Source: Chloroflexi bacterium UBA6077
GTDB lineage: Bacteria > Chloroflexota > UBA6077
Length of the DNA: 64,000 nt
NCBI GenBank assembly: GCA_002436065.1
Contig: DIXP01000112.1
Span: 62,001 to 126,000, forward strand
Direction of reading: 5' to 3'
Shown: positions 51,981 through 59,590 of the stretch, piece by piece
Layout: the number at the start of each line of letters is the position of its first letter
Numbering within the stretch: the stretch's first letter is position 1
Made by a program: the position numbers and the translations under genes
The notes under the pieces: generated by a model
Database searches by the model: none
Told to the model about the DNA's origin: nothing
What the model saw: the letters and a program-made list of their open reading frames with translations, nothing else

Positions 51981-53321
51981 ATGTATCGAATGGCCATCAC
52001 GGCGATCCTTCTATTGACTGCCGCCTTCGGCACCCTGGCAATTTCCTCCGCGGAGACTACCTCTCCATCTCTCTCTGAGGATGGCTATTCGGTGAGCAAC
52101 CCAAAGTTCCGGCACTATCGGGACCATCGAGGTGGTGAAAGGGTCCTGGGACTCTCCATTTCGCGGGAGTTCACCCTGATGGGGTCCAAGACGCAACTCT
52201 TCCAGCGCGGGGCAATCCAGCAACACGCGGACTGGAGCATAGGTTGGCTGGACATCACGGGGGAGGATATCCTGCCGTACACCCACTTTGGCGGCCTGAC
52301 CGTTCCGCCCATCGACCCTGCACTGGTAAAGGCCGCCCCGCGCCCCGACGATCCGGACGTCACGGCAAAGACCCTCGCGTTCGTGCAGGCCAATTCACCG
52401 GACGAGTGGGAGGGGATGAGAACTCTGTTCTACTCCACCTTCGCCGGCACCGTGACATACCGGGATGCCTTCCCCCTAGCCGACGCCGATCAGGCACAGG
52501 TGCCCCTGGTCAACCTGGAGACGTGGGGCATCCCGATAAGCAGACCCGCCCGCGACCCGCGCAACCACGATTTCGTGTATCTCCGCTTCCAGCGCGGCAT
52601 CCTGCACTACGACAGAAGCTCGGGCGAGACCAAATGGCTGCCGGTGGGAGAGTTCCTCAAGGCGCTGATCACCGGGCAGAACCTCCCCACAGACCTCGAG
52701 CAGGAGGCCAAAGAGAGCAAACTGTATCGCCAATACGACAACAGCAAGCCACTGGGATTGGGCAAATCCAACCTCCTCCCCGATACCGATCTCTTCGCGG
52801 CCTTCGAGGCAGACGGAGTGGAAGTCCCGACACCGGTGCCGCCCACCCCCACCCCCATTCCAGTGATCGCTACCCCCACCCCATCCATACCGGAGTACGT
52901 CGCCGTCTATGGCTCCGAATGGTTCGTGGATCAGACTATCAACGCCCTGAATATGCAGTACTGCAACCCGGTGGAGTTCATCTATCAGGTGGTCGAGGTG
53001 CCCGACCACTCTCGCTTCGACATACCGAGCCGCACCCTGTATGTCACTGAAAGGGATGCATTTCCCCCAGCCTGGAGAGAGACTCGGGATATCCAACTCC
53101 TCTGGTACGGCGGATGGATTGCACACGCCATTGTTCACGCTGAGCAGCACTGGAGCGGCAGGCCGACTACGGGCCTGCAAGCAGAGCAGGAGGCCAGGTA
53201 TCGGCAGAAGGACTTCCTCGTCGCCCATGACTGCGACTGCAACGACGGGGCCTTCATCAAGCGGCTGACCGAAGCCATCAACAAGAACAACCTCGAGTTT
53301 ACCGAGTGGGCCCAGCCGTAG
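51981..53321 (+). CDS. Exported protein of unknown function with protease-like C-terminus
   Basis: 446 residues from ATG 51981 (GGAGGG). Signal peptide MAITAILLLTAAFGTLAISSA. The N-terminal domain about 40-265 (FRHYRDHRGGERVLGLSISREF..QLFQRGAIQQH) resembles the ring/lectin-type domain seen in exported Chloroflexota proteins. Then a linker VPTPVPPTPTPIPVIATPTPS and a C-terminal domain with AHAIVHAEQHWSGR and AEQEARYRQKDFLVAH. VHAEQH looks like a shifted HExxH and the later Glu-rich helix like its third-ligand helix, but this is speculative. Same linker architecture as the gene at 43.3 kb. Confidence 0.6.
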   Translation: MYRMAITAILLLTAAFGTLAISSAETTSPSLSEDGYSVSNPKFRHYRDHRGGERVLGLSISREFTLMGSKTQLFQRGAIQQHADWSIGWLDITGEDILPYTHFGGLTVPPIDPALVKAAPRPDDPDVTAKTLAFVQANSPDEWEGMRTLFYSTFAGTVTYRDAFPLADADQAQVPLVNLETWGIPISRPARDPRNHDFVYLRFQRGILHYDRSSGETKWLPVGEFLKALITGQNLPTDLEQEAKESKLYRQYDNSKPLGLGKSNLLPDTDLFAAFEADGVEVPTPVPPTPTPIPVIATPTPSIPEYVAVYGSEWFVDQTINALNMQYCNPVEFIYQVVEVPDHSRFDIPSRTLYVTERDAFPPAWRETRDIQLLWYGGWIAHAIVHAEQHWSGRPTTGLQAEQEARYRQKDFLVAHDCDCNDGAFIKRLTEAINKNNLEFTEWAQP

Positions 53322-53493
53322 TCCCCTTCGGCTGCCCGCCTGTCCACTCCCGGAGGTACGAGGATCATCACCTCGTGCGTTGGCTCCTCGAAGCCTTGTG
53401 TTGAGTCTCCGAGTCTGGGGGTTGTGCCTCTGGTCGCAGACAAGGTAGTATCAATGCCGTCCCGGGAATCCGGCTTCAGAAGAGGGGACCAGG

Positions 53494-55569
53494 ATGCACT
53501 CCTTCCAATCGTTTATCTCCACTCTGATGCGACCTGAGCAGGGCTCCGACGGCTTCCAGCTTGTCGATGCCATGCAACAGCTGAAGGCCAAGAACCAGGG
53601 TGAGGTCGGCCTTACCATGGCCCTTAACGCTGCCTTTCTCATCTCTCTGGCAGGCGGAGACCATCCGACGAACCACGAGGCCACGGAGCTGTTGGCTCGG
53701 GCATTCGCCACTCCAACATTGGAAGGAATAGCTCGTTTCTACCAGGCCGGCCTCCACTTGATCCCTCAGGAGATCGAGCGCGTCTGCCGCGAGGACGCGA
53801 CCTTCGCCGGCCAGCTTCAGGCGCTGCACCAATGGGTCGCCGGCAAAACCAACCCGCGCGACCAGGACCGAACGGCGGAGAAGCTCTGGTCCGCGTTCTT
53901 CCCAGAGGCTGTGGGTCTTCGCGACGACTGGCAGGGACAGATCGATGCCCTGCGAGCGAGGCGAACTGTCAATGTCTTGGAGCTCAGTCGCTCTCCGATC
54001 AGCGATCCCATCCGGCAGATCCTCTTCACTTCGAACGTTCTGCTGGGCATGCCGGCGGAGCCCGGCGCTCCGGAGAAGTGGGGAGTCGCCCCAGCTCTGC
54101 GGGAGCAGTTGCTGCGGGTCGCCGGAGAGCCTCAGCTCTACTGGTACGATCACCCGATCCAGATCGGTGTGGAGCCGGCCGCCAACGAAGTGCTGTATGG
54201 CCTCCGCGGCCTGGATGCGGCCCTGGATTTCGAGCGGGATCGGGGTCGCCTCCCTCTCGATGCGAGGCTGACCTGCGTCCTGACGGTATCCACGACCCAC
54301 CGGGGACTTCAGGACATCGCCCAGCCCTATCTGGAAGGGGAGTTCGCACGCTCCGGAAGACTCAGGAATTTAGACGTCTACACCTTCACTGAGGAGCAGG
54401 CGCGAAGGCTGGTGGATGACATCCTCGCGCCCGCGGCTCGCCACTACATGGGGCGAGACGATGCCACAGAACTGCTGGCCATGTTCGGGGTGGACGGCGA
54501 GTACGGTCGCCACTACAGCTTCTTGAAAGCCATCGCCGCCTTCTGGAGCGTCTTCATTCGGCCAGAGATCGCAGCCACCTTCAAGATCGACCTGGACCAG
54601 GTATTTCCTCAGCGAGAGCTGGTGGCGCAGACGGGGCGCTCCGCCTTCGAGCACTTCACCACCCCGCTCTGGGGAGCCCAAGGAGTCGGCGCCGACGGCG
54701 AGCCGCTGGATCTGGGGATGATTGCCGGTGCACTGGTCAACGAGAAGGACATAGGAACATCGCTCTTCACCCCCGACGTTCGCTTCCCAGACCAACCCCT
54801 CTCCCCCGACGAGTACATCTTCTTCAGCGCACTCCCACAGGCCCTCTCCACCAAGGCGGAGATGATGGCCCGCTACGACGGTGAAGGGCTGGACGGCCGG
54901 ACAAACTGCCTGCAGCGGGTGCACGTCACCGGCGGGACCAACGGCATCCGGATCGACAGCCTTCGCCGCCATCGTCCGTTCACCCCCTCCTTCATCGGCC
55001 GAGCGGAGGACCAGGCGTACCTCCTCTCCGCCCTTCCGGGAGCAGGACCGAGACTCGCCTACCTGCACGAGGCCGGCTTGATCATGCGCCACGACAAGGA
55101 GGCATTCGCCCAAACGGCGATCCAGTCCGCCAAGGTTGGGACGCTGATCGGCGACTATCTCCGCATTCTCTACTTCTCCGCCTATGCCAGAGTGCTGGCC
55201 GGCGACGTCGCCGAGGTCAAGCGCATCCTCGACCCCTTCACGGGCTGTTTCATCTCCCGAGTCCCCACCACAGTCGCCTACCTACGCTTCGCTCTCAAGG
55301 CGGCCTCCCTGTATGAATCTGGAAACCAGCAGCAGGCACAGGAGTTCGTGACCCTGGGAACGCGGCGGATCTCAGGAGCGCTGGAGTTCGTGCAGGGGGA
55401 GGCCAGCCCGCTCCGGCACTGCTACGAGCGGGAGCGGGCCGGATGGCACCTCTACTACGATACCCTCTCGGCCGTGGAGGAAGCCCTGGCCAGAGGAGAC
55501 AGCCTCGCCGCGAAGCTGAAAGAGCGAGCCTCGGCCCTGGTAGCCCGCTCCCTGGTCCGTACTGGCTGA
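53494..55569 (+). CDS. Large protein of unknown function, possible GT-A-like transferase
   Basis: 691 residues, ATG 53494, no signal peptide or membrane segment. Not recognised as a named family. The middle region RLVDDILAPAARHYMGRDDATELLAMFGVDGEYGRHYSF is followed by TFKIDLDQVFPQ (Asp366, Asp368, a DxD pair). Later come GALVNEKDIGTSLFTPDVRFPD and HVTGGTNGIRIDSLRRHRPFTPSFIGRAEDQAYLL, a pattern seen in nucleotide-sugar transferases acting on large substrates. It sits within the glucan/trehalose region, which fits a sugar role, but this is only context. A repeat copy follows its stop. Confidence 0.6.
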   Translation: MHSFQSFISTLMRPEQGSDGFQLVDAMQQLKAKNQGEVGLTMALNAAFLISLAGGDHPTNHEATELLARAFATPTLEGIARFYQAGLHLIPQEIERVCREDATFAGQLQALHQWVAGKTNPRDQDRTAEKLWSAFFPEAVGLRDDWQGQIDALRARRTVNVLELSRSPISDPIRQILFTSNVLLGMPAEPGAPEKWGVAPALREQLLRVAGEPQLYWYDHPIQIGVEPAANEVLYGLRGLDAALDFERDRGRLPLDARLTCVLTVSTTHRGLQDIAQPYLEGEFARSGRLRNLDVYTFTEEQARRLVDDILAPAARHYMGRDDATELLAMFGVDGEYGRHYSFLKAIAAFWSVFIRPEIAATFKIDLDQVFPQRELVAQTGRSAFEHFTTPLWGAQGVGADGEPLDLGMIAGALVNEKDIGTSLFTPDVRFPDQPLSPDEYIFFSALPQALSTKAEMMARYDGEGLDGRTNCLQRVHVTGGTNGIRIDSLRRHRPFTPSFIGRAEDQAYLLSALPGAGPRLAYLHEAGLIMRHDKEAFAQTAIQSAKVGTLIGDYLRILYFSAYARVLAGDVAEVKRILDPFTGCFISRVPTTVAYLRFALKAASLYESGNQQQAQEFVTLGTRRISGALEFVQGEASPLRHCYERERAGWHLYYDTLSAVEEALARGDSLAAKLKERASALVARSLVRTG

Positions 55570-55600
55570 CCAGAAGCCCCTTTTCCGTATCTGGTGGCAG

Positions 55601-55734
55601 GTAGTGCAGGGCCCTGTGCCCTGCTACCCGTTGGCGTACCCGCACATAACCACATGCCCCGTCCCGCGCCCGGACCCGTGGGCAACGGCGCAAGGCAAAT
55701 CAACCGGACGGCAGGGCAGAGCGCCCTGCACTAC
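55601..55734. repeat. GTAGTGCAGGG...CCCTGCACTAC element, copy 3
   Basis: 134 bases, same ends as copies 1 and 2, same central orientation as copy 2. A stray fragment GGGGCGCTCTGCACTA (55742-55757) follows, perhaps part of a second truncated unit. Confidence 0.85.
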
Positions 55735-55813
55735 ATATATGCGGGGCGCTCTGCACTATATAGGGATCGCAGTGGCGGATCACTAGCAGCATCTGGTACA
55801 GGTGACGGACACG

Positions 55814-56134
55814 TCATAGCGGGAGTAGCTCTCCCGCCAGCGCGACCAGGATGCCGGCAAGGACGGCCTTGGAGAGGTTGCGGGTAGCCAGGGCGGCGGC
55901 GAAGGTGGCGACACCCGCCCAGAGGTAGCCGTTGGAGGGGCTGACGGCCAGGGAGCCGTCGCGAAGCAGGATGCCAGGGAACACGAGGGCAGCGAAGACG
56001 GCTGGTGGCAGGTAGCCCAGCCAACGGACCAACCCGTCCGGCAGCTTGCGGGCCGAAAGGACCAGCAGCGGCGCCAGTCGAACGGGGTAGGTGGCCACCA
56101 TCATGGCCACGATGAAGGCTATCTTCCCTTCCAT
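55814..56134 (-). CDS. azlD: AzlD-family branched-chain amino acid transport subunit
   Basis: 106 residues with about four hydrophobic segments (IAFIVAMMVATYPVRLAPLLVL, GWLGYLPPAVFAALVFPGILL). Matches AzlD, the small partner of AzlC in branched-chain amino acid efflux. It overlaps azlC by 16 bases. Confidence 0.9.
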   Translation of the reverse strand: MEGKIAFIVAMMVATYPVRLAPLLVLSARKLPDGLVRWLGYLPPAVFAALVFPGILLRDGSLAVSPSNGYLWAGVATFAAALATRNLSKAVLAGILVALAGELLPL

Positions 56135-56838
56135 CGCTCCAGCACCATCCCCACGGTAGCCCCGGCCACGCCCACCAGGATCACGTTCCCGAAATCAACC
56201 TGTCCCAGGTAGAGCCCTACCGAGAGGGCTGATGAGAAAAGGGCGACAGCTACCGTCACCCGGTCGCGACAAGCCATTACAAGCAGCGCCAGGAACACCG
56301 CGGGCAGCGCGAAGGCCATCGCGTTACGGGCCGTCGCGGGCAGGAACTCCCCAGCGAGGTGGCCCGACAGGGTCCCTGCGTTCCATGAGGAGTAGGCCAC
56401 CAGGTTTGCCCCGAGGAGGTACCAGCGGTCCGCCTCGCCCCGTGCGAAGCGGGTTATCGAGAGACCGTAGGTCTCGTCGGTCACCCCGAAGCCCAGAATG
56501 GCAAGCATCCCCCTGTCCACGTCTCGAAGGTAGACGGCGAGGGATGTGCTCATCAGGGCATGTCGAAGGTTCACGAAGAAGGTGGTGACGGTCACCTCCA
56601 GCAGTCCGGCACCGGAGGCGATTAGGGCTATTCCGATGAACTGGCTGGCCCCGGCGAACACTACCAACGACATGAGGCAGGCCTCGACCGTGGAGAAGCC
56701 ATACTCCCGGGCAGCTATCCCGAAGGCCATCCCCATGGGAACGAAGCCAAAGAGGAGCGAAAGGGCATCCCGCACCCCCCGCAGCAGGCCTGGTGGCAGG
56801 CGATGTGCGGACCCGCCAACCTGGCTCTTGGCTACCAT
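56119..56838 (-). CDS. azlC: AzlC-family branched-chain amino acid transporter
   Basis: 239 residues from ATG 56838. LLFGFVPMGMAFGIAAREYGFSTVEACLMSLVVFAGASQFIGIALI and NLRHALMSTSLAVYL, GVTDETYGLSI are the AzlC signature. Exports branched-chain or related amino acids with AzlD. The start is not certain: ATG 56895 is in frame, and GTG near 56847 is close to GGAGAG. Confidence 0.92.
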   Translation of the reverse strand: MVAKSQVGGSAHRLPPGLLRGVRDALSLLFGFVPMGMAFGIAAREYGFSTVEACLMSLVVFAGASQFIGIALIASGAGLLEVTVTTFFVNLRHALMSTSLAVYLRDVDRGMLAILGFGVTDETYGLSITRFARGEADRWYLLGANLVAYSSWNAGTLSGHLAGEFLPATARNAMAFALPAVFLALLVMACRDRVTVAVALFSSALSVGLYLGQVDFGNVILVGVAGATVGMVLERWKGR

Positions 56839-57124
56839 CGTATCCACATGCTCTCCAAGCCAATTACCCTGGCTGTTGAGACTGCAGGCTGCCAAAACGA
56901 AACCCGCCTTCGCGGGTTAGGACGGGGGAAGCCCACGCAGGCGAACTTCGTGATCGTGGCCCGCGGTTTCAACCGCCGGGCAGTCCGCCGCAGCGCTAGC
57001 CCCGAGTGGGCGCATTCTACCGCACCCCATCGCCCCTGTGCGACCTATCACTCTGTATCACACGGGATTAGGGCGGCGATCTGTGTTATGCTCTTTTGCG
57101 ACTACCCCAGGAGGAGAACAGCAT

Positions 57125-57655
57125 TTGGATGCGCGAAAGCGATGGACGCTGCTGGCAGTCTTGGCCGCGCTCTCGGTAGGTATGGACCAGGTGACCAAGC
57201 GGATCGCCGTGGGGGCACTGCAGTCCACGCCACCTCAGTCCTACTTAGCAGACCTCTTCCGCCTGCAGTACGCAGAGAATCAGGGGGCGTTCCTGAGCCT
57301 GGGAGCCGACCTCCCGGAGCAGGCGCGGAGTTGGCTGTTCACGGGAGCCGTGGGGGTGCTCCTGGCGGGAATGCTCTCCTTCGCCCTGTTCAGCGGGCGT
57401 CTGAAGCCGCTTGAGGTCGCCGGCCTGGCCCTGTTCGTGGGGGGCGGCTTCAGTAACTGGATCGATCGCCTCCTCCACGGTGGCATGGTGATCGACTTCA
57501 TGAACGTGGGGATCGGCCCCCTGCGCAGCGGCGTCTTCAACGTGGCCGACCTGTTCGTCATCGGCGGGGCTCTGCTGTTCGCACTGGGACTTTCATCGTC
57601 AAGGGCACGGCACGAGAATTGCTACTATGATAGTGAGGCCACCGATCGGACATAG
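57125..57655 (+). CDS. lspA: Lipoprotein signal peptidase (signal peptidase II)
   Basis: 176 residues, four membrane helices. DQVTKRIAVGAL, RLQYAENQGAFLSLG and the catalytic pair in GGFSNWIDRLLHGGMVIDFMNV and GVFNVADLFVIGGALLF. Removes signal peptides from prolipoproteins such as the TctC and family-5 proteins here. Start TTG 57125, with GGAGGAG 8 bases upstream; no ATG is as well placed. Confidence 0.94.
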   Translation: MDARKRWTLLAVLAALSVGMDQVTKRIAVGALQSTPPQSYLADLFRLQYAENQGAFLSLGADLPEQARSWLFTGAVGVLLAGMLSFALFSGRLKPLEVAGLALFVGGGFSNWIDRLLHGGMVIDFMNVGIGPLRSGVFNVADLFVIGGALLFALGLSSSRARHENCYYDSEATDRT

Positions 57656-57670
57656 CACTACAACTGAATA

Positions 57671-57808
57671 GGGTAGCCGAACCTCTACGCGACCGCGTGG
57701 AGGGCGGGGGAACCAATCAAGTGGGGTGAAGGGCGTCGGTGCGGCGCCCAGGGTAGCTCTTTCAGCCCTAACCCGTCAGCTAACCTCGCAGGCATTTGAG
57801 AGAGGCTG
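57671..57808 (+). ncRNA. c-di-AMP riboswitch (ydaO-yuaA class)
   Basis: The leader of otsA has the conserved ydaO core in order: AGCCGAACCTCT, GGGGGAACCAAT, GGGGTGAAGGGC, AGGGTAGCTCTTTCAG and CCCGTCAGCTAACCTCGCAGGC, closed by AGAGGC. Members bind c-di-AMP and typically turn expression off when c-di-AMP is high. Boundaries are approximate. Confidence 0.92.
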
Positions 57809-57819
57809 AGCCACACATC

Positions 57820-57859
57820 AGGGACCTGAGGCCAAAGCCTCCGGTCCCTCTTCTTTTCC
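57820..57859 (+). terminator. Riboswitch expression-platform terminator
   Basis: Hairpin AGGGACC...GGTCCCT (57820-57849, with an inner AGGC/GCCT stem) followed by a pyrimidine-rich TCTTCTTTTCC, an intrinsic terminator just after the aptamer. Confidence 0.75.
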
Positions 57860-57905
57860 GGCTTGCCCGCTTGGGGGCGTTGCGGTCCCAGAGCGGGCAA
57901 GCCGG
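57858..57905 (+). promoter_or_regulatory. Second large hairpin in the otsA leader
   Basis: Perfect 14-base arms CCGGCTTGCCCGCT / AGCGGGCAAGCCGG, immediately after the terminator. Downstream, 57920-57941 has segments complementary to aptamer and terminator parts. Confidence 0.65.
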
Positions 57906-57970
57906 GCCTGGGACACTACCTCAAATGCCTCGGGACCGGAGCAGGGCACCAGACATGGAGGTACTGACCT

Positions 57971-59479
57971 ATGCTAGGCACGATGCCACAGCGAACCCAG
58001 CTTCAGTGGACAGTCCCAGGGACGGGAAACCTGGCATCCAGGGTGGAGGACCACCACCTGTACGTGGCCGCCAACCGCGGGCCGGTTCACTACCGTCTCA
58101 AGCCGGAGGGGCCGGTGCCGGTGCCCGCCGCGGGGGGACTGGTCACCGCACTATCGGGGGCCGCCAGGCATCTGCCCATGACCTGGGTCGCCACTGCCTC
58201 TGGACCAGGAGACAGGCTGGTAGCATCTCAAGCCCCCACTATGAGGGCAAAGCCTGGACTTCCTCGGCTTCGCTACGTCGTCCCATCGGAGGAGGCGCTG
58301 GACTGGTTCTACCGCCACTTCTCCAACCCTGTCCTCTGGTTCCTGCAGCACGGCCTCTGGGACGAGCTGCGCCGGCCCAACCTCACTGAGTTGGTCCAGA
58401 AGGGATGGCAGTTAGGCTATCGCCCAGTCAACGAGGCGTTCGCCCAGGCCATCGCTCAGGAAGTCTGTGGAGCAGTCAGGCCGGTGATCCTCACCCACGA
58501 TTACCACTTCTATCTGCTTCCGGCGCTGCTCCGCCAGCATGTACCGGGGGCCCTCCTGCAGCACTTCACACACATCCCATGGCCGGGACCGGACAGTTGG
58601 GAGGTACTGATCCCCTCCGTGACGAGGCAGATCTGCCGCGGGCTGCTCGGTGCGGACATCGTGGGCTTCCAGACAGTAGAGTCTGCCACCAATTTCCTTC
58701 GCTGCTGCGAGCGGTTCGTACCCGGCGCTCAGGTGAGCCAGCAGCTGGCAACGGTAGGTCTCGCGGACAGGTCCATCAAGGTCAAGGCTTACCCCATCTC
58801 GATCGACCCTGTGGCGTTGCGGCGCGTGGCCACCAGCCCGGAGGCCGCACACCACAAGGCGCGACTGCTGCCACTGCTGGGGGAGCAGACCATCGTCCGG
58901 GTCGACCGCTTGGACCCCAGCAAGAACATCGTCCGCGGCTTCCAGGCCTTCGGCATGCTGCTGGAGCGCCGCCCGGACCTGGTCGGCCGGGTGCGATTCC
59001 TGGCCTTCCTGGTGCCGAGCCGGGAGAACATCGCGGAGTACCGCCGCCATGCGCAGGAGGTGTTGCGGGAGGTGGAGACGGTGAATGGCCGCTTCGGGCA
59101 AGACGGCTGGAAGCCGATCGAGCTGTTCCACGAGGACAACCGCTCTCAGGCGATCGCGGGTATGGCCCTGGCGGACGTGCTGCTGGTGAACCCAGTCGCC
59201 GACGGAATGAACCTGGTGGCCAAGGAGGGCCCCATCGTCAGCGAGCGGAGCGCGGTGCTGGTCCTCTCAAAGGAGTGCGGTGCCCATCACCAACTGGGCT
59301 CAGCTGCCCTCTCCATCCCACCAAGGGACGTAGCAGCCACCACCTCAGCATTGGAGCAAGCGCTCGCGATGCCAATGGATGAACGGAACCGCCGAAACCG
59401 GACGCTTCGGGGAGTCATCGAGGCCGAGGACATCTCCTGGTGGATGCGGACTCAACTACAGGACCTCTTCGACAGTTAG
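57971..59479 (+). CDS. otsA: Alpha,alpha-trehalose-phosphate synthase (UDP/ADP-glucose dependent)
   Basis: 502 residues, GT20. YVAANRGPVHY, ATASGPGDR, LTHDYHFYLLPALLRQ, LQHFTHIPWPGPDSW, ADIVGFQTVESATNFLRCC, IVRVDRLDPSKNIVRGFQAF and DVLLVNPVADGMNLVAKEGPIV cover donor and acceptor sites. It makes trehalose-6-phosphate from a nucleotide-glucose and glucose-6-phosphate. ATG 57971 with GGAGGT 8 bases upstream. First gene of a riboswitch-controlled operon with glgE and the treS fusion. Confidence 0.95.
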   Translation: MLGTMPQRTQLQWTVPGTGNLASRVEDHHLYVAANRGPVHYRLKPEGPVPVPAAGGLVTALSGAARHLPMTWVATASGPGDRLVASQAPTMRAKPGLPRLRYVVPSEEALDWFYRHFSNPVLWFLQHGLWDELRRPNLTELVQKGWQLGYRPVNEAFAQAIAQEVCGAVRPVILTHDYHFYLLPALLRQHVPGALLQHFTHIPWPGPDSWEVLIPSVTRQICRGLLGADIVGFQTVESATNFLRCCERFVPGAQVSQQLATVGLADRSIKVKAYPISIDPVALRRVATSPEAAHHKARLLPLLGEQTIVRVDRLDPSKNIVRGFQAFGMLLERRPDLVGRVRFLAFLVPSRENIAEYRRHAQEVLREVETVNGRFGQDGWKPIELFHEDNRSQAIAGMALADVLLVNPVADGMNLVAKEGPIVSERSAVLVLSKECGAHHQLGSAALSIPPRDVAATTSALEQALAMPMDERNRRNRTLRGVIEAEDISWWMRTQLQDLFDS

Positions 59480-59590
59480 CACTCCAAAGCGACTTCCCGC
59501 CGTACCTGTCATGCGGTCGTGCATTAGCATGTCTTGTGCTAGGATGTATTACAGCATTGAACCCTGAAATGGGAGGCGAGTCGGGCGGGT

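Noticed and set aside
56880..57010. Possible riboswitch upstream of lspA
   Set aside because: Only short GC hairpins (AACCCGCC/GGCGGGTT-like and CCGCGGTTTCAACCGC) are visible; no known aptamer consensus.
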